Below are positions 51,195-64,000 of a stretch of 64,000 nt of DNA, piece by piece (the stretch's first letter is position 1; every line of letters begins with the position of its first letter). Position numbers and translations under genes: made by a program. The DNA is from Pagrus major (Eukaryota > Chordata > Actinopteri > Spariformes > Sparidae), in NCBI RefSeq assembly GCF_040436345.1, contig NC_133224.1:12082741-12146740 (forward strand). Reading direction: 5' to 3'. The notes beneath the pieces were generated by a model. The model was not told where the DNA came from, ran no database searches, and saw only the letters and a list, made by a program, of their open reading frames with translations.

Positions 51195-54100
51195 GTGAGT
51201 TGGTTTCTTGACCTGCATTGTTATTCTCCCACCTCCCTTCACCACCATCCCTCCTGAAAGTACCATGTTATAGGAAATGTCAGACTATGAGGTGTGCTGT
51301 AATGAGTTTTAGTATTTTTGCTAATAGAAATGACCTTCAGGGTCTCCTCTGGCGTGGGAACGCCAGGCTTACTATGACAAATGTTTCAGTTGTGCATCTT
51401 TTTTTGTTTTGTTCTCATCAACGACCATTTTCAAAGATCACCCAACATGCAACGACCAATGCCAAACATACTGTAGCCTATGTTGTAAGAGACTAAGCTG
51501 ATGCCATTCATGTTCATTACTTCAGAATGAGTAAAATAAGAGATGGGTGTGAAGTAGGGCCACTTTCAACAACTAAACTGACCATTGTGCATTGATGTGC
51601 TCCAAGCGAATGCTGCACAGGACTGGTGTACGGTATTCCACTGTGGGATTAATAAAACAGACTCAAATGTGTAATTCTGGGTTAAGCTCTACAAATTGTG
51701 TCCCGGTCCGAGAAACAAATCCCTCAGAATATCTCAGGAGCTATTTTTTTCCCCCCAGTTGAAGATTTCCTGCTTAAATATTGCTTAAGATGTTGCTTAA
51801 ACACGCAAAACCACACACAGCGTGGCGAGGCGAACCACAAAAACAGGAAGTGGCTTCTGGGCGGCTCTGGTAGTCTTGGTCATTCGGTGCCATATTTAAC
51901 TTTCTGCTCAATTGCAGAAACACTGATTAGACGAAAACTGCTGAAATCATTACGTTACTTCACATATGATTCACTCCCTCAATGACACTTGAGGGCAAAA
52001 GACGCTGCAGTGCAATTTGATACTGGTGTAGAGATTATCCGGGAGGATTTAGATCTCTTTTGTTACATGAAATGGAAATGAAATTTGGAGAAAGTTGCAT
52101 TGTAAAGCTTTAATTAAATCTGGATTTATTCTAAGTACATAAAGGATATTTAAACTGCAGGTTACACAATGTTTGGGGGCTGGGGGGGACTCTCGAGGAA
52201 GCAGCCAACAGCTCCATTTGATGTGCAGCGTGTTAGCCACGATGCTAAAATTAAAGTCTTTATTAAAACAGGAGCAAGCATGAAAATAGGTCCTATTCCC
52301 GCCATACTTATTTCATCAAGGGCTTATGAGGAAGAAAAGAGTGAGAGCTGAAGTGCACAGGCTGAGTGCCAGAGAAGACTCAGGTGACCTTGAGCTGCAA
52401 TGGATTCTGGGTACTTTGGCCAACAGAACCATGTGTGTGTGAGTGTGTGGAAAAACAACTTTTGATGGGGGGGGTGGGGGGAAATAGTGCGAGACAGATG
52501 AGTCGATCAAACCCCGACATCATGTCTCATCTCCTGTGACGCTCGCAGCAGATTAAGCTTCTCCTCTCTCCTGCACCTCTCGCCGCCCTGCTCATTGTTT
52601 TACCAGATATAGGTTGCGAGTTAACCTCCTTTTTATGATGTGGTCTGGGGTCTACGGGGTTAATAGAACTAGTAAAGGCAAACATATTATTAGAATATAA
52701 TCATCTAAACACCCTTTTTTTTTTTTTAATCAAGCTCTGACACTTTGGGGACGTGCGTATTTCAAGACGCAAGTGTTATTTTGGGATTTAATTGGCAATT
52801 TAGCAGGCGTGCGTGCGTGTGGGTGTAAGTTCATACATGACTAAAGACAAGGATGAGCAAGCGAACTCATAACAGAGGCTTTTGTGATTTTTTCGCCGTG
52901 CTATATTTACGTGACATTCTCTACTATGAACTGAGAGCAGCTTTTTTAATCATGCCCCTGTCATGACTGGAGCTCCAAGGCGTCCTTAATCCTGTTCAGG
53001 TGTAAAGTATTGCATTGTAAGGACAATCGGATGTCATTCGACGCCACGCCCTTGGACTAAACACTTGATTAAAATGGGCTTCCCTGAGATTATTTCACGC
53101 ATTATGATATTGGGATGCCCCCGACGTGTCTTACATTGCTGCCATAGACAGAAACGCCGGGCAGTCAGCAGCTACAGGGAAGCGGTGTCACCCTAAAGAT
53201 GCGTTAGGTCGCTTGGTTGGCAATGTATGCTATAAATACCACGTAAATTTAGATCCTGAGAGTAACACGGACAGAAGTGTGATGTTCTGCATTTAGAAGT
53301 CATCAGTCATTTTTGGATTGTCTGGGACCGCTGCCTTTCATCTCATTACATAACTGCTTGTACTACTCTCTCTCTCTTTTTTTTTTTATTGAGATCAAGA
53401 GTTTCTTTTATGTATCTTGTTTATTCTGCTCCCGGCGATGTAAAAATAGACGGCTTTGTTTCTCTTATTGTCTCAAAAGTAATGCCTTAGCTCGCAGGCA
53501 GAGCGTTAAATGGTGAGAGCAGGGCTTGCTTTTCGATCGTTTGACAGATCAGAGGTGTCAGGGACGAGGCGTGACATTACCAATACGACGCACACAGAAC
53601 TGTCAGACCTCAGTGTGGATGCTGGGTCTATTTAAAGCCATTGTTTTACGGCAGTTCAATGGTCAGCCTCATCAAATGTAATCTGCCATAATCTCGCAAT
53701 CCAGTTAACACAACAATGAATGCTCCATAATGCCCTGCACTTAAACTGACTTGGAATTACAGAAAAGTAGGATAGCAAAGGCATTTCTCTTTCAGCGCGT
53801 CGTGTTTTGGGCAGGCGGATGGAAGTTCAGGACATCACATAGTTTGGGGAGTGGCGACATGTGCCTGCACAAATGCTCCTGCAGTTTGGAAATCCTCATG
53901 AAATCCATTATCACCGTGACTGCTGACCACTGGTGATGACTGTTTGACGCAAAGTTGCAGAAGCTCAGCTCCCAGTCAATAAATCATTAGGTAGAGAGGC
54001 TGAACATGACCTCTGGATGCACCGCCAAATAAACAGCATCATACCATTACTTAACAAATTACACTCACCTGCATTAACACCATACTGACTTACTATCACC

Positions 54101-54239
54101 TTTTAAGTTGAACTTGTTCGCAAAAAGTGGCTTATTTACACACATCAGCAGACGCTAAGCTAACCTGACGACCAGGTGGTTTGTTTCACAAATCCTTCTG
54201 GAAAGGCAAAGCTAGAAAATGTTTGGAAAAGGTTTCGTT

Positions 54240-54410
54240 AAGTCTGTCACAGGCTAACTTGAACCAATCACATCAACGGTAGGAAAGCGTGAAATGCGCT
54301 GTAGGCTATGTAATCAAACAGTAATGTTAGCAAGGAAGTGGTTGAATGCTAATGTTATTTAATAGTTATCAAATATGTGTGACGTCAGAGGAAAATTGCT
54401 GCCGGTCCAT
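54240..54410. repeat. Dispersed repeat, family G, copy 1
   Basis: caaacagtaatgttagcaag, gaagtggttgaatgctaatg and gacgtcagaggaaaattgct occur in the same order as in 63560-63785. Confidence 0.55.
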
Positions 54411-55835
54411 ATTTCTGGCCACCTCATGTAATAAGTGCAATATTCACTTTTCTTTTAGCTCTGGTTTGGTCTCCACCAACTCCTGAGAAAATTGAGACTC
54501 TCTAGCTGCTAAACGCTTCATTATTTCACCAGCTAGTCGCTAACTTTGCTGTCACTGACGTTCGGTGCAGGTTTTTTTACAGCCTGCTGCAGCTGAAAGC
54601 GACTCTGTGAGTGCAGTGAGAGTGAACCAGACAGTAAAGTCGTGGGCCACACCAAACCAAAACAATGGGAGCAGTAGAGTCGGGTGACCATTGTCTGCTG
54701 ATTCGTCACTATAACCCCTTTCATATACACGTAGCCGTTCGATCGCCTGTTCATATAAAATATTGATAACAGCAGCTTTAACTCAAATTTTGTAATAACG
54801 ATCAAGTAACTTTCATAAACTCGTGTAATCCAGTTGATCCCAGTGCGTGACATGTGGTTTTATTCGTTCATCTTTGTCCCGAACAGATGTTGGAAGGATG
54901 TATTTACCTACTGGCTCCGGTCTGATTGGTGCCTAATACCTTTGTTTACTTAATGAGTGCTTAGCTGCTGGTTAATCTCACAACAAGGGCACTCTGCCTT
55001 AGCCCGGCGAGTTAGGTTGCCACCTCTGCCACCCTGTCTCCTGTGAGACGAGACCCTGCAGACTGCCTGGATTTCACCTGCTGTCACCTACTTTTCACAA
55101 CCCTTTGCATAATCCGAATGTGTATTTGGTGCGTGCCCGTTACATCTACTGAGATGTCTGAGATGACGCTGACAAACACAGGATTTTTTATTTAAGAATA
55201 CTGATTTAATACTGATGTAAGAGGATAGGGCTTTAAGGTAACATCCCTGCAACAAATACTATCTTTGTGAAGCTTAAAATATCCACTTTTTTGCGGATTT
55301 TGACGCTATAGTCATCTGTTTTTGTTGTGTTTGCAGTATATATAGTGTGCCACTGTTATCTTGTCACATCTGTCAAGTCAGCCCCCCCCCCCTCGGGTGA
55401 CTTCACTGTCACACATCTTGGCCCTGTGAGCTACGAGGCTCCATAGGTCAAAGATGGCGTCATTTTACTGTATCGCTCCTCTTATTCGTGGCACGTTCTC
55501 TCACAGTTAAGCTGCTTAGTCTGCTGGTGGGGTCGGTGACTTAACGGGACAGAGTCGATGCCCAAAGGTCTGATTACCGAACACTTCACTTGGTGACTCG
55601 GTATGTGCAGAGTGGCCGAAGCAGGTCATCGACGCATGAGGCCTTTTCGCGCGACATCTGAACGCATCTCACACCCACACACTCGGTAAATCCTCATTGC
55701 ACAGAGCCTGGAGACACAGTTCAAGGTCACAAAAGAGCTCGAGGCTACTAGTTTGCCTCACAGGCTTGGGGAGATTACGGCAGCGCAAGATGGAGGAATA
55801 TGAATATCAACAGCTCGGGAATGTCTCCCCGGCTG

Positions 55836-56118
55836 CAATGATTATTTTCGTTATGGGCAATTAATCCTATAAAATAAAAAATCTATAACATATTTCTTAA
55901 AAATGTGAAAAATGCTCGTCACAGTTCAAAGTGATGTCTTCAAATTGCTTCTTTTGTCCAATGAGCAGTCCAAAACACAAATACTCTTCATAAATGACAA
56001 AGAAATGACGCAAATCCTCACATTTCAGAAGCTGGAACTGGCAAATGTTTGACTCTTTTGCTTGAAAAATGACTGAAACGAACAATCAAAATAATTGGCA
56101 ATTAGTATTCTTCCGATC
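55836..56118. repeat. Dispersed repeat, family F, copy 2
   Basis: Holds ttcaaattgcttcttttgtc, cagtccaaaacacaaatact and cttgaaaaatgact. This common teleost repeat has attaatcgat-type ends. It lies in the slc24a2 intron. Confidence 0.65.
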
Positions 56119-58779
56119 GATTAAGCTTTAGCTGTTGCTGCTTTGGGCATTTTTCACTGGAAAAGCAACAGATGAGTGTGTACTCGAGTTGGCTTTGCGT
56201 GCCGATGCTGATGTCCAACTGATCATTCGTCCAATCCTTTTCTTTTTTTGTCTGTTTGCAAAAAAAACAGACCAGTAAGCCGAGCCAATCACTGCTGGCA
56301 TCTTCACCACACTCCACAGTGACTAAAGAAATGTAGCATTTTCCCATTCAGATCTGCACCACCTTCTTTTTATAGCAACTGTGATAGATTTGACCCTTTC
56401 AAAACCTCAACCTTATTAGGAACACCAGCGACGGTTTGCTCAGTCTGTACCTGGCATTAGTAGGGTCATCATATGTGCATCCCCCCTCGCCCCCTCCTCA
56501 GGACCACCTCACCAGGCCCGGCCCGGGCTTATCTTGTTATCTTGTGGCCTCTCTCATTGTTTGGCTGATGGACTGACTGGCTGCTTTTGAAAATACCGGC
56601 TCGGGCAGATCAGATTAGCCAGCACTTTGTGCACTATGGTTTCATGAAAGACGGGGGAGTGACGAACCCCTCGTCTACTTGTTATGACACACCAGAAGTC
56701 AAAGTTTGTCTGTCACGATGATGAAGTCGCTGTCTGTCATTCTGAAGGAAGAGCGTGGCCACGTCTGACAACACATCACAAACAAGTAGCAGTTGAACAA
56801 CGCATATCATCTCACAATGTGTCATTAAGCTACATTTGACTATATGAGCTTTTTTACATGAAGCAATATGATGAATACGACAAGAAAAAAAACATCTCAT
56901 ACATACACTTGATAAATAGAGCTCACAGAGTGGACTTTAGGTTAGATTCTGCATTCAACCACATTATTAGATGCCTGCTATCGTCAATGTTGGATAAGCC
57001 AGCGTGTATCGAGGCAGATGTTGGTTCTGCTCAGATGGAAGGTGCGACCTCTGATGTATTACCGAGCTATAAATAGCGTCACGGAGGCGAGATCTTCCAT
57101 CAGGATGCGCTTCAAAGATCAGTTACAAGGCGGGTTCTGTGCAGGGAGCAGACTGCGTTTCCTCCCTGTGCATTTGGACGTTCGGGCACCGGCGCCGATG
57201 CTGTGCACCGCCTGTATATTCACACATGAAACACGACGTTGCACGCTGCAAGGTTTTTTTTATTGTATCCAGTCGAATCCCAGTGTAACCCCACCTCACA
57301 CACCATAACATCAGGCTGCACTGAATGGACCTTGTCACTAGCTCTGTATTTTGACGTGTGACGTGTTCATGGGATTATCTCCCATTATGACGGATGTCAG
57401 CCTAATTTTCTGCAAAATCCAGATGTGCCCCGCTGAACTCCAACCAAATTATAAACTACATCTGCTTCAGATTGCTTCTTTCAGGCTGGATTTTGCGGTA
57501 ATAAAAGCAGCTGTCAAGCTAATTTCTAGGAAATTCCTCTTGAAATATTTGTTTTTTAATTACAGTGAAAGTCTGGTTTGCACAATACCCAGAAATATTA
57601 ACCTTATTTTTTTTATTCTTCGACATGTACACATTGATGCTACTATGCCTGAGCTTCAGTGGATTTTCTTTCTGCAGAATCATTTGTACCACACATGGCC
57701 TGGTCCTCTATTTTTACTGTGTATTTCTATGAAAGCATTCATGTTTGAATCCTTTCAGCGGAAAGTTGTGGAAGTGACCTTGGTTTAAACTGAATGAAAA
57801 ATAGGTGGAAGCCGATAGCATAGCCTGTGTGGAGGCCCAAGGTCAACAAAATAGAAATATTACTTGACTACAAATACAGAATGCAGAAAGTAGAGGAGAA
57901 ATAGTTGCTCTGACGGTTTTGATGCCTAAATCATCAATGAAAATACACTTAAAGAAGCCGAGATGAGCCGTCTTTGTTTCTACATGCTCACTGGTGTGAT
58001 GTTAAGGTCATACATGCACACACCTCTGCAAACACACACCTACTCGCAGAGAGAAACAGAGCTGTTTTGGCGCTCGAGCTCAGCCAGCGACAACGGAGTC
58101 CAATGATTTAAAAATAGCAAGCCTGCGACTTTGATCTCACCATGACGATGAGGAGTCCAAGTTTTATCATCTGCTCCAGCTGTGGCTCCTTGTCTAAGGA
58201 GGGGGAGGGGAGGGCAGAGCGCTAGCGTTGAGCCAGTAATTAGGTTTTTGGAGGTTTTTACCTTGCGTTTGGGCCGTCAGACCAGCCAATACAGATAAAG
58301 CAACGGGCCAATCAGAGCACAGCGTGTCGGGTTCTTCTCCTTCTGTCGTCCACAATTATTCCGCTTTTGTCCAATCCAATTTAATTGCATTCAGTGGTCA
58401 TAATTGCGGAAGGCGAAGTTCTCATCTGCGTCACAGGTGCCGATGGCTGCTTTATGTCGGCCTGGATTGGTTATTGTAGTATTTGGCTTCCCCCCCTCCA
58501 TTCTTATCAGAGCGGACAGTGTGGCTCTTCACTGCCTCCTCACTGTTGTTAACGGTTTGAAGGTCACGCTGTCACTTATTACAGAGTCTGTGTGATTATC
58601 AAAACGACAATGTAGTCTGCTTTAAAAATAATTAAAACACTGGAACACACTTATTATTTTATGCATTATACATGCAAAGTAAAGCCATTGTGAGTTGGGC
58701 CACTTCAGAGGTGTTTATGTAAAAAAAGAAAAAAGAAAAAGAAAGACATCTGTACTCGCCCCTGATGCCAATGGACCGT

Positions 58780-59104
58780 CTTCACACGGCCGCCATTTTC
58801 CCCTGACATCACACCAACTCCTAGCTAACGTCAGCATTTGATTACATCCAGTGTGTTTCACCTCCAGGCTTCAATAAATGTATCCAAGATGTACGTTGAT
58901 ATTTTAGAATTAATCATATCGTGTAACACCATCTATTGGTAATGTTAGCTGTAATGTTAGCTGTAATGTTAGCGGTTGGATGCTAACATTAGCCAGCTGT
59001 TAGTTGTCATCGAACAGAACTTAATGAGCTATTCAATTTGTAATCATCAAAATGATTTTAAAGCTGTTATTTTGAGGTGAAAAAGTTACATAGTGTTGCT
59101 TTAA
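58780..59104. repeat. Dispersed repeat, family G, copy 2, with a family C-type end
   Basis: gccgccattttcccctgaca, then ccaactcctagctaacgtca on one side. A triple gttagctgtaatgttagctg run lies near 58941-58975. It ends ttacatagtgttgctttaa, matching the end of the family C element at 4364-4654. Confidence 0.5.
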
Positions 59105-61535
59105 CTAACGTAGTTAGAGACCTTATTTACCTGTTTGGCCGCAGAGAGATCAGATGAGAGCAGTGCAAAGACAAATATGGATGAAGTTTGCTGCATCCGG
59201 CAGATAGTGCAAATCACTTTTGCGGTTTCATTTGATGGCGTTATCGCTCTGGCTTCATACTGGTGGTAAACCAGCTCGCAGCGCCGTAGATCCCGGGTTT
59301 TAAAACTCAGCAAGTTCACATCCAGTCACACTGAGCCCAGTCTTTGCTCGTGGTGCAGCACCATGGACAGCACCATCTCTACCGCACCGGTCTTCAGCAC
59401 CTTTAAGTAATAGTGGCTGTAATGCTGGATTTCTCTCCTCTCAACCTCACCTTCAATCCTTCTTCTCCTGGTGCCTTTTTGTAAAAATGCAGTCGTGTCA
59501 ATTTTTACCATCACCACCGGCTTCAAAGTAACCACCCGTAATACCTTGCGCTTAGCTGTTCAAAGACGCTACCTGGCATAGACATGAATTGCCAGATGGT
59601 TCGAAATAGGCCCAGATCATCTCTAATGCTCACCTGAGTGTATAATCTCGATGTGGCCCAGACAGCCTGAGTAACTCTGGCTCCAGCTCTGACTGCTGTC
59701 TTCACTGGAGGCCGTTTCTATTTGATCGGTCCGTTGTTTGAACCACTGCCTAATTTTAGCTGCTTCGACTAGCAAGTATACAGGTCATCAAATTTGAGAT
59801 GAGCTGTCACAGTCCCGGGTATACATTATATTTTGCTTTAATCATTGTAATGGATGACAAATATGACCCTTGTCTGTTGAAGGTCGAGACGTACGTGCAT
59901 CCAGATTTAGCAATGCCGGCTCCATGTTGAAAAAATAAATTATGAGAAACTCGAAATGAGATAATGCTGTTTTTTTGGTTTTGTTTTGTTTTTTTATTTC
60001 CAAGGGAGAGCCTGAAGGTGAAACGTTGAGGCTTGCAAGAAACTGAAAGCCTTATCGATCACGGGCTATTTTTGAAAGCGGGGTCGAATTAGCTAATGTA
60101 ACTGCACTGTAAAAGCATCATGTGAAGGGCACCCAGATCCCTATCTCGTGGGCGTATGAAATGACACACACAACCACAGCGAGATGGAAACCGTGCATAT
60201 GGTTGGCGCTGGCCGAGGGACTAGCCGGCCTTACATACTTAACTCCTTCCTCGGGGGGATTTTTGACCCTCAACATCAGCCTGGCTAAGCTGCGGCAGCT
60301 GAACATTACATCAGCTCCGAGAGTTACGGTTCGTGTAATACCCGTATTTTGTGAAATCCAGGGAGTGCTGCTGCATAGATCTCACAGTTGCAGAGGGACC
60401 TGACACCACGCAGATAGAGAATTTTTAAACCAAATTCAAGAAGGTAAACTCTTAAAATGGAAGTGATTGCAATCAGACAGTCTCTAATGAGCTAATTAGA
60501 AAACGCTCTGGGGCTCGGCGAATCTGCTGAAAGCCTCTCCTCCTCTGTTCTCGTCTAAGAGGGTTACCACTTATGTCCATCAGCGGCGGACGAGTGATGC
60601 ATGAGGCTGCCCCCTCAACCCCCGTCCCCACTCAGAGCCCACCAAGGTGACCTGAAAGGGCTCCATCAGCATATAGCGCCGTCCGTGCTAAATGTGACCG
60701 GCCGGCCTGACTGACCAGCAGGAAGCTTCCTCTGCGTGCTTGCTCTCTATGATAAGGCTCTCTTTTGTGGCTGCTAAAGTGCTGATAATGCAGCAAAACA
60801 CCACAGCAAGTCAGTCAGGATTACGTGAATGAGGTGTTATAAAGTAATAGCTGCTGACTTAAAAGGCAAATCTCTTGATGATGTGTGCTTTTCTTGTATG
60901 TTTGAATAAGATTTAACGAAATTGAAACTGAGCTTAGGAAGAAGTCTAATGATATTTGTTTCTTCATGGCATCAAATCCCCAAACTGGGAAATGAATCGA
61001 TCCTGCTAAAAATGACATGCTTATCCAAATACTGACACCGCACTCCTCTCCGCCATTCATGCAAATGTGAATTCGTAACAAATCCAGAGTGATTAATCAA
61101 AAACTGTTCGTCAAAACTGAACAACTTGCAGCTAAGATTTAAATTGTGTCGCCCTCTCTGGCTCCATATTGTGTTTTCTTTAATTAGATAACGTTTCCGA
61201 AACGTTTTCTTCACTTTTTTTGTACTTTGTAGTCTACTGTCAGTGATCAGCACCTCATTAAAGCCTGCTAGCTGCACGATTAACTGAGCTAACTAGCCAA
61301 CAGCAGCTACAGATAAGCCCATAAAACGTGGAAAACCCTTGAAGTATGGTCTGATAGACTAATATATTGTTGTTTACTGGAACTTAATAAAAACAGATGT
61401 GTAGGACTTAATATAACATCAGACCTGAATACCAAGTCTCCCTGCTTCCATGTCTATGGACATAGAAATCAGCTGTTTGGACATCCTGTCCCACAGCGTC
61501 TACAGTATGTGCACCAGGATGCATTGCATATAGAG

Positions 61536-61800
61536 GCTGCAAATAACGATTATATTCATTGTCAATTAGTCTGACGATTATTTTCAGTATTAATTGATTT
61601 ATCATTTAGTCTATAAAATGTCAAATGTGACTCCAAAGTGACATCTCCAACTTGCTCACATTTAAGACGCTGGAACGAGCAAATGTTTGACATTAATCCG
61701 TAAGAAATTAACGATTAAAGCAATTAATTAATCAAATGGTTGTTGATGATTTTTCTCTTGATTGATTAATTGGTTTATTGACTTAAGTGTTGCAGCTTTT
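61536..61800. repeat. Dispersed repeat, family F, copy 3
   Basis: gaggctgcaaataacgatta through aacgattaaagcaattaatt, with the gcaaatgtttgacatt core shared with copy 2. The ends are AT-rich and palindromic. Confidence 0.6.
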
Positions 61801-63185
61801 ATTGCATATTATGTTTGAGAACAGTCAAAACCATCCCAGGTCGGAGAAGCGAGCGTGTCTACTTTCCCATTCCCCTGAACTCCTTATCATGTTAGGGCTG
61901 AGTTCCTGTTCACTAATGATATTGACATCGATCTCAGTAAACAGTAGTTTCAGAGCACGTTGCCTGTAGTATCCTAGATTCTGTCTGTGTACTTTCACAT
62001 CATGATATATACATGCGAAGTTGTCCACAAAACACAATATATAACTTTATCAAAAAGGCTTCGGGCATGAATCTGGGGCAGAGAGCGCTGCGGCAGGAGC
62101 ACAGTGGACACGCTGCAGAATATAAATACCGACTCCTGGAAGAAAACTTCTGTTCACCGTTTGCTGGAATCACAACGACAAGAAACAGCGTTCAGCCTTT
62201 TATTCTTTACAGCATCGGCGGATCAAAAGCAGCTCTGATACCGTCAGGAACGACAAACTGCACATTTGATCAGGCTCGCAGGAGGTCGTTATCGCACCTC
62301 TTGTGTTTACTCAGCTAAAACATTAAGTCGCACATCCACAAACTAAATGTAATCTGGTGAATGCGTCGTTTGGGGAACATTAATATTAACTCAAGAGTCA
62401 GTAACACAAGAAAACCGACTTTACAGTACACTACAGGCACGTGGAGTACTGATGTTCCTGATCAAACCCGGCTTTGCGTGATTACATTCACTTGCAAAAA
62501 TGACACAGCAGTTTTTGTTCCCCTATTTGTCTCCCAAAAGCCTGAGTTTGATTGGTTCGTGGGAGGGGGGGGAGTAAGAGGAAGCAATTTTGGCTTAGTC
62601 CTGGTGAGCATTGCCTTGTGGGAAATCAACGTCGTGGCAGATCCTGTAATTAGTTCTGCTTGTTAGAAAAATGAAGGGGTTACTAATTAGCAAGTGGATG
62701 GCTTCTTGACTTGTTGTGCATCTTTTCCCTCCTTTCCTTGAAGATCATCATTATCGTCTCCAGGCAAAACGGGAGAGAGGGGGGGAGAGGGGGGGGAGAG
62801 AGAGATGGTGCTCAGTCGTGCTGCTCAACAGTTTAGCTCTAACACGATGAATCTAGATGGACAAATCTCGAAGGGCATTCTGTCATGCTCTGACAGACAG
62901 GCTGCCGACTGTAAGCACGTGTAGGCAAACGCCTGGAGCTGTGCAAGATTTCACTTTTCAAGTTTGCTTAACAAGCTGCAGGCAGTCTTGGTTTTCACAT
63001 ATCTTTACGGGCTCACAGATGCTTTATTTATAGTAGATCCACATCTCCTACAGTTTTTCAGATCTCCTGTAAGATCTACTTAATTTGTGAGAGGAATAGT
63101 TCAACATTTTTGCTCACCAAATATGCTTGTTTGCTTTCTGGCTGAGAGTTGATGGAGAAGTCTTCCGGTTTCCCTCATGGGAAAG

Positions 63186-63785
63186 ATATTTATGGTGGCT
63201 GATGACGGTGACGCCATTTTCCTCTGACATCACGCTCAGGGTGTGAAGCTCAACTGTGGTACTGCTGTGTTGCAGGTTGAAAGCCATATAAACAGCAGGA
63301 ATCTGACAAATCGTTTCCACACTTGATCAGCAACTGAAAAGACGATGGACAGTGGAAATCCTGATGGACATGAGGTCAATTTTCAAGATAAAACAGCACA
63401 TTTGATGAACCATTAGCTTCTGATGACTCCACCTCCTAGCTACATGTAACATTACTGTTTGATAGTGTTGCACAATTCAATAGGAAAGGCATAAATTAGC
63501 TCTAAAAATATCAGCCCATGTCTTGGAAACATTCATTTAAGCCTGGAAGTGAAACACACACGATGTCAATCAAACTGTAATGTTAGCTAGGAGGTGGTTG
63601 AATGCTAACATTAGCTAATGGGTTATCAAATATGTAGTTTTATCTGAAAATATGGCCCAAATTCCCTCCAGCTTTTCATTGTCAAGTAACTTTTCAGTTG
63701 CTACTCAACAACTGAGGCAGCGTAAAATTCTCCCTGCATCCACCCAGAGCACAATGTCAGAGGAAAATGGCCGCCAAAAAACAGT
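63186..63785. mobile_element. Fold-back element, family G, full form
   Basis: cgccattttcctctgacatc at the left pairs with gtcagaggaaaatggccgcc at the right. Inside, ccacctcctagctacatgta pairs with gttagctaggaggtgg. About 600 bp of nested inverted repeats, no ORF. Confidence 0.6.
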
Positions 63786-64000
63786 TAGCTTAGCCTAGCA
63801 TAAAGAATGGTATCAGGGGGAAACACCTCACCAGTTTCCTTACCATTCCTTACCATCTTCTTACCTTTATACAAAGCCAGGCTAGCTATTTCCCCCTGCT
63901 TGCAGTCTTTTACGTTAAAATAAGCTAACTTTCTTTTGGCGCTATCTTAATATTTAGCATTCAGTCATGAGAGTGTCGGCAACTTTCTCATGTAACGAAG

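Larger units (their letters stand above)
51195..64000 (+). other. slc24a2: First coding-exon intron of slc24a2 (runs off the window)
   Basis: No exon of the exchanger loop or alpha-2 half was found here, in keeping with the large introns of this gene in vertebrates. The DNA is mostly unique and AT-rich, with dispersed repeats at about 54240-54410, 55836-56118, 58780-59104, 61536-61800 and 63186-63785, and GT or G-rich patches at 52435-52490 and 62775-62805. Confidence 0.6.

Noticed and set aside
51195-64000. Further slc24a2 exons (cytoplasmic loop or alpha-2 repeat)
   Set aside because: No frame shows the second GGSAPE-like repeat or the loop sequence; they are presumed beyond the window.

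Overview
The window is vertebrate nuclear DNA, most likely from a spiny-rayed (percomorph-type) teleost fish. The evidence is split genes with GT-AG introns, vertebrate-type proteins, many short inverted-repeat elements of fish type, and a gene order matching human 4q25 on the opposite strand. No bacterial operon, CRISPR array, tRNA or rRNA gene was seen. The species cannot be named from the sequence.

Layout: (1) 1-16452, plus strand: 3' part of a transmembrane collagen gene, col25a1. 21 coding exons, all beginning and ending in phase 0, end in a stop codon that opens the last exon. A likely long 3'UTR runs to about 20.4 kb. (2) 22175-31674, plus strand: complete etnppl, 13 coding exons, 493 residues, a PLP-dependent ethanolamine-phosphate phospho-lyase. 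(3) 34484-35565, minus strand: complete ostc, 4 exons, 149 residues, an oligosaccharyltransferase subunit. (4) 36536-39263, minus strand: complete rpl34, 4 coding exons, 117 residues, with a non-coding 5' exon and a TOP-like start near 39.75 kb. (5) 39.8-48.8 kb: repeat-rich intergenic DNA. (6) 50292-51194, plus strand: the large first coding exon of a K+-dependent Na+/Ca2+ exchanger, most like slc24a2 (NCKX2). It is preceded by two upstream ORFs and a probable non-coding exon near 48.9-49.1 kb. The rest, to 64000, is a long intron with no recognised exon.

The genes are not functionally linked. Their order and orientation (col25a1> etnppl> <ostc <rpl34) are the conserved vertebrate block. In human, as I recall it, the next gene beyond RPL34 is LEF1; here it is slc24a2, so a rearrangement boundary lies near 40-48 kb.

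Mobile elements: several families of 0.2-0.9 kb elements bounded by TTAA-type ends with inverted termini, a Tc1 relic split by a hAT-like element with a perfect 8-bp target duplication, a Penelope-like retroelement fragment, large fold-back elements, and a roughly 98-bp TA microsatellite in an rpl34 intron. I found no convincing new biological system. The most useful second looks are the paired C-terminal col25a1 exons, the stop-first terminal exon, the slc24a2 uORFs and NAGNAG acceptor, and the nested and fold-back elements.
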